A stretch of DNA of 64,000 bases. Origin: Flavobacteriaceae bacterium S0862. Lineage in GTDB: Bacteria; Bacteroidota; Bacteroidia; Flavobacteriales; Flavobacteriaceae. Below the pieces are notes generated by a model. That model was not told the origin of the DNA and did no database searches. It worked only from the letters and a program-made list of their open reading frames with translations. The stretch is taken from positions 98,754-162,753 of the forward strand of contig JALKAW010000009.1 of the NCBI GenBank assembly GCA_023015825.1, given 5' to 3'. The position numbers were made by a program, and so were the translations under genes. Shown here in pieces: positions 16,437 through 24,650 of this stretch (positions within the stretch are counted from its first letter, which is position 1; every line of letters starts with the position of its first letter).

Positions 16437-17220
16437 GAGTTGTTTTTTAGTTGTTTTGTGCTGTTTTGTTTTCTCTTCAATATTTTCGCAAACTATTGAA
16501 ATTGAAGGTGTGGTTTCTGGAAGTACAGATGTTGAGAACATTCATGTTATAAATAAAACTTCCAATAAATTTACTACTACAAACAAGCTTGGAGCCTTTA
16601 TTATTGAGGTAAAGTTATCTGACACTATTGTATTTTCATCAGTTCAATACAGTCTAAAATCGGTTTTTGTAACACCAAAAATTATTACCGAAAAAAGAAT
16701 GACCGTTTTTTTAGAAGATAAGGTCAATGAGCTAGGCGAGGTTCTTGTTGGTAAAGTGCTTACAGGTAGTTTAGATTCCGACATAAAAAACTCTGATGCC
16801 GAAAGACCAATAAATTTTTATGATGTTGGCTTACCTGGTTATAAAGGGAAGCCAAAAACTCAAAGCGAACGTAGACTATATGAAGCAGATGCAGGTAAAT
16901 ATGTGTACGTGGGATTGGGAGTTGGATTAAACCTTAATAAAATATTAAATAAAATCTCAGGCAGAACAAAAAAACTTAAAGATCGAGTTGAAAAAGAGAA
17001 TAACAATGTGCTTTTAGAACAAATAAAGGCAAATTTAGTTGACGATTTTTTTATTACTTATCCTTTGGATGAGTCAATGAGAACAGACTTCTTCTATTTC
17101 TGTTCTGACGACCAAAATTTTGAAAAACGCTGTAAGGATAAAAGTGATATTGAGGTTTTTGAGTTTTTAGCTGAAAAAATGGCTGCTTACAAGGCAAATT
17201 TAAAATTGAAAGGCAATTAA
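16423..17220 (+). CDS. Secreted carboxypeptidase-regulatory-like domain protein (copy 2)
   Basis: 265 residues from the ATG at 16423 (MVKTKSCFLVVLCCFVFSSI, signal peptide ending FSQ); an in-frame ATG at 16408 would lengthen the N-terminus by 5. The domain has the same order as copy 1: the strand block VENIHVINKTSNKFTTTNKL, a DTIVFSSVQ strand and a NELGEVLV segment matching NKLDEVLI in copy 1. The C-terminus differs, with FYFCSDDQNFEKRC suggesting a disulphide. It overlaps the preceding gene, consistent with tandem duplication. Confidence 0.8.
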   Translation: MVKTKSCFLVVLCCFVFSSIFSQTIEIEGVVSGSTDVENIHVINKTSNKFTTTNKLGAFIIEVKLSDTIVFSSVQYSLKSVFVTPKIITEKRMTVFLEDKVNELGEVLVGKVLTGSLDSDIKNSDAERPINFYDVGLPGYKGKPKTQSERRLYEADAGKYVYVGLGVGLNLNKILNKISGRTKKLKDRVEKENNNVLLEQIKANLVDDFFITYPLDESMRTDFFYFCSDDQNFEKRCKDKSDIEVFEFLAEKMAAYKANLKLKGN

Positions 17221-17278
17221 GTTTATTTTGGAACACTTTTTGACCTACAATTACTAACAAATGATAAAACAAAATAAG

Positions 17279-17286
17279 TACATTTG
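17279..17286 (+). promoter_or_regulatory. Putative -7 box (TACATTTG)
   Basis: Exact TAnnTTTG match, 29 nt before the DUF6702 start at 17316, in the 95-bp gap after the carboxypeptidase-like gene pair. Confidence 0.45.
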
Positions 17287-17315
17287 TTAACTACACTTTA
17301 AAAATAAACAGAGTT

Positions 17316-17819
17316 ATGAAAATTAATAAATTATTAGTTTTTTTGATAATAATGCCTTTAATGTCATTTGCCATAGCGCATAAATATTATGTGAGTGTTA
17401 CCGAAGTTGAGTATGTTAAAGAGCAAGAATCTGTGCAAATAGTTACAAGGATTTTTATTGATGATTTCGAAAAAATGTTGAGAGAACGATATGATGAAAG
17501 TATCACCTTAGATATTGGGAAAGATGAAACCCAAATAGACACTTACATACAAAAATATTTAAGTAGTAAACTACAAATAACGATTGATAATACTTTACAG
17601 CGATTTGAATTTTTAGGAAAAGAATATGAAGATGATATTCTATTCTGCTATTTAGAAATAACAGGCGTAACTGAGGTCAACACCTTCGAAATTGTAAACC
17701 AAGTTCTCTTTGATGTTTTCGATGAACAACAAAATTTGGTAAAAACAAAAATCAATTCTAAAAGGAAGAGTTTTATGCTCATACCTCAAAATGATAAAGG
17801 AGTGTTAAACTTTAATTAA
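17316..17819 (+). CDS. DUF6702 family secreted protein
   Basis: 167 residues. Signal peptide (MKINKLLVFLIIMPLMSFAI), then AHKYYVSVTEVEYVKEQESV, the conserved His-Lys-Tyr-Tyr opening of the DUF6702 family. The rest is predicted beta-strands with IVTRIFIDDFEKMLRERY. No catalytic residues are evident. It is followed after 150 bp by an M1 peptidase gene, a pairing common in flavobacteria. Function unknown, periplasmic or surface. Confidence 0.85.
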   Translation: MKINKLLVFLIIMPLMSFAIAHKYYVSVTEVEYVKEQESVQIVTRIFIDDFEKMLRERYDESITLDIGKDETQIDTYIQKYLSSKLQITIDNTLQRFEFLGKEYEDDILFCYLEITGVTEVNTFEIVNQVLFDVFDEQQNLVKTKINSKRKSFMLIPQNDKGVLNFN

Positions 17820-17969
17820 AAGGTTAAAAATTTCTTAAAATTTGTTAATTTCAACAATTAGAATTTGTAACCAACTATAGTAATTTATAAAGCCTTATTA
17901 AGTATATGTTTTCTACAACTAAACTAGGGTTTATAATTCTAATCTTTTAAAACAATTAAATATTTTCTA

Positions 17970-20273
17970 ATGAAAAAACTCAAGTATTTTCTACTGTCAG
18001 CCATGTTTGTTTCAGTAGGGGTTTTTGCTCAAGAACAAGAGCAAGAGAAGCCTGAACGTAAACCAGGTCACGTAAACATCAATAAATTTAGACAAATGTA
18101 TAATGAGTTTTCAACTCCTAATATGTTTAGAACTGGATCTGGAGCACCAGGACCAGAATATTATCAGCAGCAAGCAGATTATAAAATGGATTTAGTGTTA
18201 AACGATGATAAAGCAAGTTTATCTGGTTTCGAAACTATTACATATACTAATAATTCACCTGACGAGTTAAAGTTTTTATGGGTACAATTAGACCAAAACA
18301 TGAGAGCTAAAGACTCTAAAACACCTTTAATTGAGAGTAGTGGAACGCAAAAACTACAACCAGCTGCTAACTTCTCAAAAAGTTACATGGAAGAAGCTCC
18401 AGAAAGAGGTTTTAATATTCAGCAAGTAAGCGATGTTAATGGCAAACCATTACCACATATGATAAATGGTACAATGATGCGAGTTGAATTACCAAAACCA
18501 ATGAATACTGGAGACAAGTTTTCTTTCCAAATTAAATGGTGGTATAATATTAACAATCACGTAACTGAAGGAGGTCGTTCTGGATATGAGTATTTCGAAG
18601 ATTCGGATAATAAAATTTATGTAATGGCGCAATTCTATCCTAGAATGGCTGTATATAACGATGTTGAAGGATGGCAAAATTCGCAGTTCTTTGGACGCGA
18701 TGAATTTGCATTACCATTTGGGAACTTCGAGGTTAATATTACAGTTCCTGACGACCATGTATTAGACGGTACAGGACGATTAACAAATAGAAGCGAAGTA
18801 TTTAGTAAAGAAATGATGAAGCGTTTTGAAAAGGCTAAAAAATCTTTTGATGAACCAGTAGAAATTGTAACTCAAAAAGAAGCTGAAGCTGCAGCAAAGA
18901 AGAAAAGCAAAGGAACAAAGACCTGGAAATTATATGCTGAAAACGTACGTGATTTTGGTTGGACTTCTTCGCGTCTGCATATTTGGGATATGATGGCTGT
19001 TAAAATTGGTAACAAAAATGTAATGGCAGTATCACTTTATCCACCAGAAGCAAATCCTCTATGGGGAGACTGGTCTACTAAAACTGTTGCTAGTACGCTA
19101 ATTTCTTACTCAAGAATGACCTTTGATTATCCTTATCATAAAGCAATTTCGGTAAGTGCACCAATGGGAATGGAATATCCAATGATATGCTACAACTTTG
19201 GTCGCCCTAATCCAGATGGAACAATTCCAAAGAGAACACGATACGGTATGATGGGAGTTATTATTCATGAAGTTGGACATAATTTCTTTCCAATGATTGT
19301 AAATAGTGATGAACGTCAATGGACATGGATGGACGAAGGCTTAAATACCTTTGTACAATATGTAGCCGAACGAGATTTTGCTAAATTATATCCAGGTGCT
19401 TTAGCAGAAGGTGATACCGATTTCCCTGCAAGACGTGGTCCTGCAGATAAAATTGTGCCTTATATGAGTACTGACCAAGATTATTTGGCTCCAATTATGA
19501 GTAAAGGTCTAAATACTTATCAATTTGGTAATAATGCTTATGCAAAACCTGCTACTGGTTTAAATATATTGCGTGAAACCATTATGGGACGCGAGTTATT
19601 TGATTATGCATTTAAAGAATACTCTAACCGTTGGAAATTTAAGCATCCGACACCAGAAGATTTCTTTAGAACTATGGAAGATGCATCAGCAATGGATTTA
19701 GACTGGTTCTGGAGAGGTTGGTTCTATACTACTGATTATACAGATATAGGTTTAAAAGAGGTTAAGAAGATGTATGTTACAGATGCACCTAAGAATATTG
19801 TGGAGAATATTGCAAGTAGAAATGGTATGAAAGTAGAAGATTTACCTCCATTAGTTTACATGGTAGAAGAAGGAAGCGAAGAGTTTACTGAAGCTATAAA
19901 AAACAAATCTACTTTAGAGAACTCACCAACATTAAAAGAGTATTTAATGGATAATTTTACTGCTGATGAGCGTAAAAATATTAAATCACCTAAGTATATT
20001 TATAATGTAACATTTAATAAACCAGGAGGTTTGGTAATGCCAATTATTGTTGAATATGAATATGCAGACGGATCTAAAAAACGTGAAACATATCCTGCTG
20101 AAATTTGGAGGCACAACGATAAAGAAGTAAGTAAATCTATTGCTTCTGAAAAAGAAATTGTGTCTATTGTAGTAGATCCAGATTTAGAAACTGCAGATAT
20201 TGATACATCTAACAACTCTTGGCCAAAAGAAGTTAAGCAAAGTAAGTTTGATCAATTTAAGAACAAAAACTAG
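17970..20273 (+). CDS. Secreted M1 family metallopeptidase
   Basis: 767 residues with a signal peptide (cleaved near VFAQ). It has an N-terminal M1 beta-domain, then the gluzincin site HEVGHNFFP (H433, E434, H437) with the third zinc ligand E456 in WMDEGLNTF. The usual upstream GAMEN motif appears as SAPMGMEYPM. The C-terminal region (about 600-767) is beta-rich and unassigned, and ends basic without a recognisable T9SS sorting domain. It probably releases amino acids from peptides outside the cytoplasm. A terminator follows at 20296. Confidence 0.92.
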   Translation: MKKLKYFLLSAMFVSVGVFAQEQEQEKPERKPGHVNINKFRQMYNEFSTPNMFRTGSGAPGPEYYQQQADYKMDLVLNDDKASLSGFETITYTNNSPDELKFLWVQLDQNMRAKDSKTPLIESSGTQKLQPAANFSKSYMEEAPERGFNIQQVSDVNGKPLPHMINGTMMRVELPKPMNTGDKFSFQIKWWYNINNHVTEGGRSGYEYFEDSDNKIYVMAQFYPRMAVYNDVEGWQNSQFFGRDEFALPFGNFEVNITVPDDHVLDGTGRLTNRSEVFSKEMMKRFEKAKKSFDEPVEIVTQKEAEAAAKKKSKGTKTWKLYAENVRDFGWTSSRLHIWDMMAVKIGNKNVMAVSLYPPEANPLWGDWSTKTVASTLISYSRMTFDYPYHKAISVSAPMGMEYPMICYNFGRPNPDGTIPKRTRYGMMGVIIHEVGHNFFPMIVNSDERQWTWMDEGLNTFVQYVAERDFAKLYPGALAEGDTDFPARRGPADKIVPYMSTDQDYLAPIMSKGLNTYQFGNNAYAKPATGLNILRETIMGRELFDYAFKEYSNRWKFKHPTPEDFFRTMEDASAMDLDWFWRGWFYTTDYTDIGLKEVKKMYVTDAPKNIVENIASRNGMKVEDLPPLVYMVEEGSEEFTEAIKNKSTLENSPTLKEYLMDNFTADERKNIKSPKYIYNVTFNKPGGLVMPIIVEYEYADGSKKRETYPAEIWRHNDKEVSKSIASEKEIVSIVVDPDLETADIDTSNNSWPKEVKQSKFDQFKNKN

Positions 20274-20295
20274 TTAAAGTTTGTAATATAATATT

Positions 20296-20324
20296 AAAAC
20301 CGACTTTTTTAAGTCGGTTTTTTT
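20296..20324 (+). terminator. Terminator of the M1 peptidase gene
   Basis: Arms AAACCGACTT / AAGTCGGTTT around a TTTT loop, followed by a T run; 22 bp after the stop codon. Confidence 0.9.
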
Positions 20325-20336
20325 ATACATACTCAT

Positions 20337-20344
20337 TATATTTG
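20337..20344 (+). promoter_or_regulatory. Putative -7 box (TATATTTG) for tatA
   Basis: Exact TAnnTTTG match ending 4 nt before the tatA ATG, so the mRNA would begin at or very near the start codon. Confidence 0.55.
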
Positions 20345-20348
20345 TACC

Positions 20349-20636
20349 ATGTTACAACAAGCAACTTTTTTATTTATTAGCGGTGCCGAAATTGCATTCA
20401 TCCTTTTTATAGTGGTGATGGTGTTTGGTGCAGATAAAATTCCTGAGATAGCAAGGGGGCTAGGAAAAGGGATGCGTACACTTAAAGATGCTACCAACGA
20501 TATAAAGCACGAAATTGCAAAAAGTGCCGATAAACATGGTATTGATACTGATGTAGCTAGCAGTATTAATGAGGAAATTACTAAAGTAAAGGATGGGATT
20601 GATGATTTTACTGGTTCAGTAAAACGAAAGTTGTAA
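20349..20636 (+). CDS. tatA: Sec-independent translocase subunit TatA/TatB
   Basis: 95 residues: short periplasmic start, one transmembrane helix (GAEIAFILFIVVMVFGADKI), the family hinge FGADKIPEIARGLGKGMR, then an amphipathic helix and a charged tail. It forms the pore-like component for folded-protein export with TatC, which is not in this window. Bacteroidota proteins of this size act as TatA/E; the gene alone does not exclude TatB. It converges on the O-methyltransferase gene with 2 bp between stops. Confidence 0.9.
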   Translation: MLQQATFLFISGAEIAFILFIVVMVFGADKIPEIARGLGKGMRTLKDATNDIKHEIAKSADKHGIDTDVASSINEEITKVKDGIDDFTGSVKRKL

Positions 20637-20638
20637 CA

Positions 20639-21283
20639 CTATAATTTTCTAGAAATAGTTAATCCATCTCTAATAGGTAACATAACAGTTTCCACTCTTT
20701 TATCTTCTTTTAATAGTTTATTATACTCTATAAGAGCAGGTGTTGAAGTGTCTTCTTTTTTGAATTTAGTTTCTAGAACTTTACCGCTCCAAAGTACATT
20801 GTCTGATAAAATGATTCCACCTGAGTTCATTTTATTAATTACAGCATGAAAATAGTTAGCGTAGTTTTCTTTATCAGCATCAATAAATACCAAATCAAAA
20901 GTTTTATCTAGCCCAGAAATGATATCTAAAGCATTTCCTAAATGTTGAAATATTTGCTCACTATAATCAGATTTATCAAAGTATTTTCGTTGAAAATCAA
21001 ACAATTCTTCATTTATATCAATAGTATGTAACTCTCCAGATTGTTGCATACCTTCAGCTAGGCATAAAGCAGAGTAGCCTGTGTAAGTCCCTATTTCTAG
21101 TATGCTCTTAGGGTTTATTAATTTAGAAATCATGCTCAAAACTCGGCCTTGGTAGTGACCACTCAACATACGAGGTTGCAATATTTTTTGATAGGTCTCT
21201 CTATTGAGTTGTTGCAGTAATTCAGGTTCATCTTGACTGTGAATCACGACATAATTATCTAGCTCTTCCGATAAAAAATTCAT
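20639..21283 (-). CDS. O-methyltransferase, CCoAOMT-like
   Basis: 214 residues. SAM-binding motifs: ILEIGTYTGYSALCLAEGM, then ELHTIDINEE, FDLVFIDADKENYANYFHAV and a GGIILSDNVLW block, as in the catechol/caffeoyl-CoA O-methyltransferase family (metal ligands Asp-Ala-Asp/Asp-Asn). It overlaps the ACMSD gene by 1 bp and is the last gene of the kynurenine operon. A catechol-like substrate would fit a pathway built on 3-hydroxyanthranilate, but that is inference. Confidence 0.9.
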   Translation of the reverse strand: MNFLSEELDNYVVIHSQDEPELLQQLNRETYQKILQPRMLSGHYQGRVLSMISKLINPKSILEIGTYTGYSALCLAEGMQQSGELHTIDINEELFDFQRKYFDKSDYSEQIFQHLGNALDIISGLDKTFDLVFIDADKENYANYFHAVINKMNSGGIILSDNVLWSGKVLETKFKKEDTSTPALIEYNKLLKEDKRVETVMLPIRDGLTISRKL

Positions 21284-22365
21284 TAACCTAAAATTCTATT
21301 TATAAGTTTTTGTTTGGCAGCTTCATCATCGCCGCACAACCATTGTATTACATTGTCTTGCCAAATGGCGTCTCGTTCATTTTCAGTTATTATATCTTGG
21401 TCAATTGCCAAATCTAAAATTTTACCAGGATAAGAACTTTGTTTCTCACTTTCCATTTCACCCAGAGGGTAAGGGTCGTCAAGTCCCATTAAAACTTGTT
21501 TAGAACCTTGATTCTTTATAAGCAACTCTAATCCTCCAGTATCATGCACTAAAGTGTCGAAAAAGATGTTTTTGTGGCCAACTGCTTTTCTTGGATGGCT
21601 TTTACCTTCAAATAAATCTGGTCGTCCATCAAAACCTTGAATACGTCTACCTAAATTAATTTGTGCTAATTGCCCTCCATGAGCAAAACAAGTTCGCATA
21701 TTTGGATATTTATCTTGATAACCGTTTAAGGTTAGAAAATGATAAGCATCAGCACATTGAGCAAGCATCCATATAAGATGAAAGCGCCAAGAGGTGTTTT
21801 CTAACTTGATAAATTTTTCACCATCATAAGGATGAATTTCAACAGCTAGGTTGTATTTGCTTGCCAATTCAAAAATTGGTTCGTTTTCTTCATCAAAAAT
21901 ACAACGCCAAGTCCCTATGGTGTCCATATAATGTGTTGGTAAGCATAAAAGTTGCATGCCCAACTCTTCAACGCAACGTTCAATTTCCCAACAAGCTCCT
22001 TTAACAAAACCAGGATGAACCACAAAGCCACATGTAAATTTACTTGGATTTTCTTTTTGAATTTTTGCATTAAAATCATTTTGAAAACGAAGTGCTTGTT
22101 TCATTTCTTCAACGCGTAACCCATTTCCGTATAGTTGAGAGAGATTTAAAACAACGGCATGGTCAATGTTAAAACGTTCCATCCAAGCCAATTTTTCATT
22201 TAAGAAAAAGCTAGAATCTGTAATTGGACGATTCCAGTCTTTTTGAAGCATAAATTTCCGGTCCTTATCTACCCAAAAAATACCCTTATCTTTCATAAAC
22301 TGAGGAATTTCCTCAGGATAAGGAAGGAGGTGAGAGTGGCCGTTAATTCGGAGTTTACGTTTCAT
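21283..22365 (-). CDS. 2-amino-3-carboxymuconate-6-semialdehyde decarboxylase (ACMSD-type amidohydrolase)
   Basis: 360 residues. Amidohydrolase_2 fold with metal ligands in NGHSHLLP (H10, H12), VEIHPYDGE, CFAHGGQL and the final GLDDPYPLGEM (Asp). It decarboxylates the ring-opened product of HAAO to 2-aminomuconate semialdehyde, keeping carbon in catabolism instead of quinolinate/NAD synthesis. The adjacent HAAO gene (3 bp upstream) and the dehydrogenase further upstream make this identity firm. Confidence 0.93.
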   Translation of the reverse strand: MKRKLRINGHSHLLPYPEEIPQFMKDKGIFWVDKDRKFMLQKDWNRPITDSSFFLNEKLAWMERFNIDHAVVLNLSQLYGNGLRVEEMKQALRFQNDFNAKIQKENPSKFTCGFVVHPGFVKGACWEIERCVEELGMQLLCLPTHYMDTIGTWRCIFDEENEPIFELASKYNLAVEIHPYDGEKFIKLENTSWRFHLIWMLAQCADAYHFLTLNGYQDKYPNMRTCFAHGGQLAQINLGRRIQGFDGRPDLFEGKSHPRKAVGHKNIFFDTLVHDTGGLELLIKNQGSKQVLMGLDDPYPLGEMESEKQSSYPGKILDLAIDQDIITENERDAIWQDNVIQWLCGDDEAAKQKLINRILG

Positions 22366-22368
22366 AAA

Positions 22369-22905
22369 TTAGTCTTCTAACTGAACTTTTTTTGGAGGTT
22401 GCATCACTTTACTACAATTAGGACAGGTCCGTTTATCTAAATCTCCATAGTATTTATCAAAAATCCCAGGCATATCTGTCTCTATGTTATCTAATGTAAA
22501 GTCTTCTTCATATAATTTTGTTGTACAATTTTCACAAAACCAAAGCAGTGCGTCTTGTACACCTTTTTCTCTTGGATATTCTATAACCAATCCAACTGTA
22601 TTGGCTCCTCGCTGAGGAGAATGCGGTACTTTTGGAGGCAATAAGAATATTTCCCCTTCCTTGATATGAATATCTTTAGGCGTGCCTTTATCAATCACTT
22701 TTAAAACAATATCACCTTCCACTTGGTAGAAAAATTCGGGTGTTTCATTATAGTGGTAATCCTTTCTGCTGTTAGGGCCACCAACTACCATGACAATAAA
22801 ATCACCATCTTTCCAAACAACTTTATTACCTACAGGTGGTTTTAAAAGATGTCTGTTTTCATCAATCCATGCTTTAAAATTTATTGGAGGATATAATTTA
22901 CTCAT
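22369..22905 (-). CDS. nbaC: 3-hydroxyanthranilate 3,4-dioxygenase
   Basis: 178 residues, typical bacterial length. Cupin iron ligands H51 and E57 (DYHYNETPEFFY) and H95 (PPKVPHSPQRG) match the family positions. The C-terminal rubredoxin-like site is complete: CENC (124/127) and CPNC (161/164). It opens the ring of 3-hydroxyanthranilate with O2 to give 2-amino-3-carboxymuconate semialdehyde. It lies between the SDR and ACMSD genes of the operon. Confidence 0.97.
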   Translation of the reverse strand: MSKLYPPINFKAWIDENRHLLKPPVGNKVVWKDGDFIVMVVGGPNSRKDYHYNETPEFFYQVEGDIVLKVIDKGTPKDIHIKEGEIFLLPPKVPHSPQRGANTVGLVIEYPREKGVQDALLWFCENCTTKLYEEDFTLDNIETDMPGIFDKYYGDLDKRTCPNCSKVMQPPKKVQLED

Positions 22906-22937
22906 GATTTTATGTTTTTAAAAAGAATGATATAAAG

Positions 22938-23720
22938 TTACAAAGATTTTGTTCGTCCACCATCAACAGGAAGGTTAATTCCGTTAATATAAGCCGCACG
23001 TTCACTAGCTAGAAAAGTAATGGCATCAGCTAATTCTTCAGGTTTTGCAAATCGTTTGGCTGGTATAGCATTTTTCATAGTGTTGGCAGCAGCTTCTTCA
23101 GTGTTGCCAGTTTTAGCAGATTTATTTTTAATAATTTCTGTTAAACGTTCAGTTCCAGTGGCTCCTGGAAGCACATTGTTTACAGTAATGCCAAATTGCC
23201 CCAATTCATTAGCTAAAGTTTTACTCCAATTTGCAACAGCACCACGAATTGTATTACTTACGCCAAGGCCATCTAAAGGCTGCTTTACTGAAGTTGATAT
23301 GACATTAATAATGCGCCCATAGCCTTCACTTTTCATGAATGGTACAACCGCTTGTGCTAAAACATGGTTACATTTTAAATGTTGTGTAAACGCTGATTCA
23401 AATTCTTCAATATCTGCTGAAAATACTGGCCCTCCTTTTGGCCCTCCTGTATTATTTACTAATATGTGAAATCCGTGATTATTAACTATATATTCTGACA
23501 CTTTGTTCTTCAAATCATCTGGATTAGAGAAGTCTGCAACAATGTAATCATGTTGTCGTTGTTGAGGCAACTCTGCCAAAACTGTTTTTAGTTTCGCTTC
23601 ATTTCTTGCAATAAGTGTTACTTGTACTCCTTCAGCTGCTAAAGACATTGCTGTTGCTTTTCCTATTCCTGCTGTGCTTCCGCAAACCAATGCAAATTTA
23701 TTATTAAGATCTAAATTCAT
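22938..23720 (-). CDS. SDR family oxidoreductase in kynurenine operon
   Basis: 260 residues. Rossmann motif CGSTAGIGKATA, the NNTGGP structural motif, and a late GGRTKSL end. The usual catalytic Y-x-x-x-K is not in its classical form: after INVISTS comes VKQPLDGLGVSNTIRGAVANW, where the expected Tyr/Lys positions read N-T-I-R. So it may be a divergent (DltE/FabG-like) SDR with altered chemistry. It is in line with HAAO (32 bp) and a lipoprotein gene (8 bp). Substrate unknown. Confidence 0.85.
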   Translation of the reverse strand: MNLDLNNKFALVCGSTAGIGKATAMSLAAEGVQVTLIARNEAKLKTVLAELPQQRQHDYIVADFSNPDDLKNKVSEYIVNNHGFHILVNNTGGPKGGPVFSADIEEFESAFTQHLKCNHVLAQAVVPFMKSEGYGRIINVISTSVKQPLDGLGVSNTIRGAVANWSKTLANELGQFGITVNNVLPGATGTERLTEIIKNKSAKTGNTEEAAANTMKNAIPAKRFAKPEELADAITFLASERAAYINGINLPVDGGRTKSL

Positions 23721-23728
23721 ATGCTATT

Positions 23729-24646
23729 TTAATATTTCCATTTTATAATGTTAATTACTTCTTGACCAAATTCTTTTGTCATCAATTCATTAAGTGCTTT
23801 GTCATCTAGCTTGTCTTTATTTTTCAATTTGATTAAAAAATTTCTAAATTTTGCAACAAATGAATCACCATATTTTGAATATAGTGTTTTGGACATTGTA
23901 TAGAATTGAGTTTGATACCAGCCATAATTTCTTCCCGATTTTAATACCTCAAAATAATCGTCTTCGAATTGTTGTAATGTTTTATAATTAAGTTCTCCCC
24001 ATTGATGACCTCTAATAAGTAAATTTTGATAAGAATCCATTTGATTGAAAGTAGTTTGGTCTTTAAAGTTTTTTGCTGCTGCAACTTGACAAAGATTCCC
24101 AAAAAGCTCATTTAACCAATGCCTTTGACTGTTCTTACTTGTTTTATAAAATTGATATAGGTGTCCAAGTTCATGAAGTGCTAATCCATCTCTAAAGAAC
24201 TTATCTAGATTTACTGGATCACCAAAATGAGTTTTTACGCCTTGAATAGCTTGTGAAGGCATTTGACTAAGCATCTTTTCAAAACCCATTGCCATTACCG
24301 ATTTGTTGAGCCCTAGTATAATATTACCACCATAAGAAGCTTGTGGCATTCCAGGAGGTGGTGAAAATGCGTATGTGTCCCAATTTTTATTATCAATAAA
24401 CAACACCGCAAAATTTAAATTTTCGTTAAAGACTTTATCAAAATAAGCTTTGGCTTGTTCAAGATTGTTAATTGTGTTTTCAAGATTTTTTGGATTTTTT
24501 TCGGTTGCGTATGTTTCAAAATTATCAGATAAAGCAATATTATTTAAGCCTCCATGATTTGTTCTGTCAATCCAATCTGATTCTTTTTGTTCACAAGAAA
24601 TACTATTGACAAAGACTATTAATATTAATAATATTTTGCTCTTCAT
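23729..24646 (-). CDS. Gluzincin-like putative metallopeptidase lipoprotein
   Basis: 305 residues. Signal with possible lipobox SISC (Cys18). A zinc motif HELGH (H158, E159, H162) is followed 18 residues later by E180 in HWLNELFGN, the HExxH-x17-E spacing of gluzincins. A conserved SPPPGMPQASYGG stretch precedes it. No named family recognised. It lies 4 bp after the semialdehyde dehydrogenase stop and 8 bp before the SDR gene, inside the kynurenine operon, where a secreted peptidase is unexpected. Confidence 0.75.
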   Translation of the reverse strand: MKSKILLILIVFVNSISCEQKESDWIDRTNHGGLNNIALSDNFETYATEKNPKNLENTINNLEQAKAYFDKVFNENLNFAVLFIDNKNWDTYAFSPPPGMPQASYGGNIILGLNKSVMAMGFEKMLSQMPSQAIQGVKTHFGDPVNLDKFFRDGLALHELGHLYQFYKTSKNSQRHWLNELFGNLCQVAAAKNFKDQTTFNQMDSYQNLLIRGHQWGELNYKTLQQFEDDYFEVLKSGRNYGWYQTQFYTMSKTLYSKYGDSFVAKFRNFLIKLKNKDKLDDKALNELMTKEFGQEVINIIKWKY

Positions 24647-24650
24647 CTTC

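Noticed and set aside
23020..23322. 100-codon plus-strand frame opposite the SDR gene
   Set aside because: Shadow of a well-supported Rossmann-fold gene; no start context or homology recognised.
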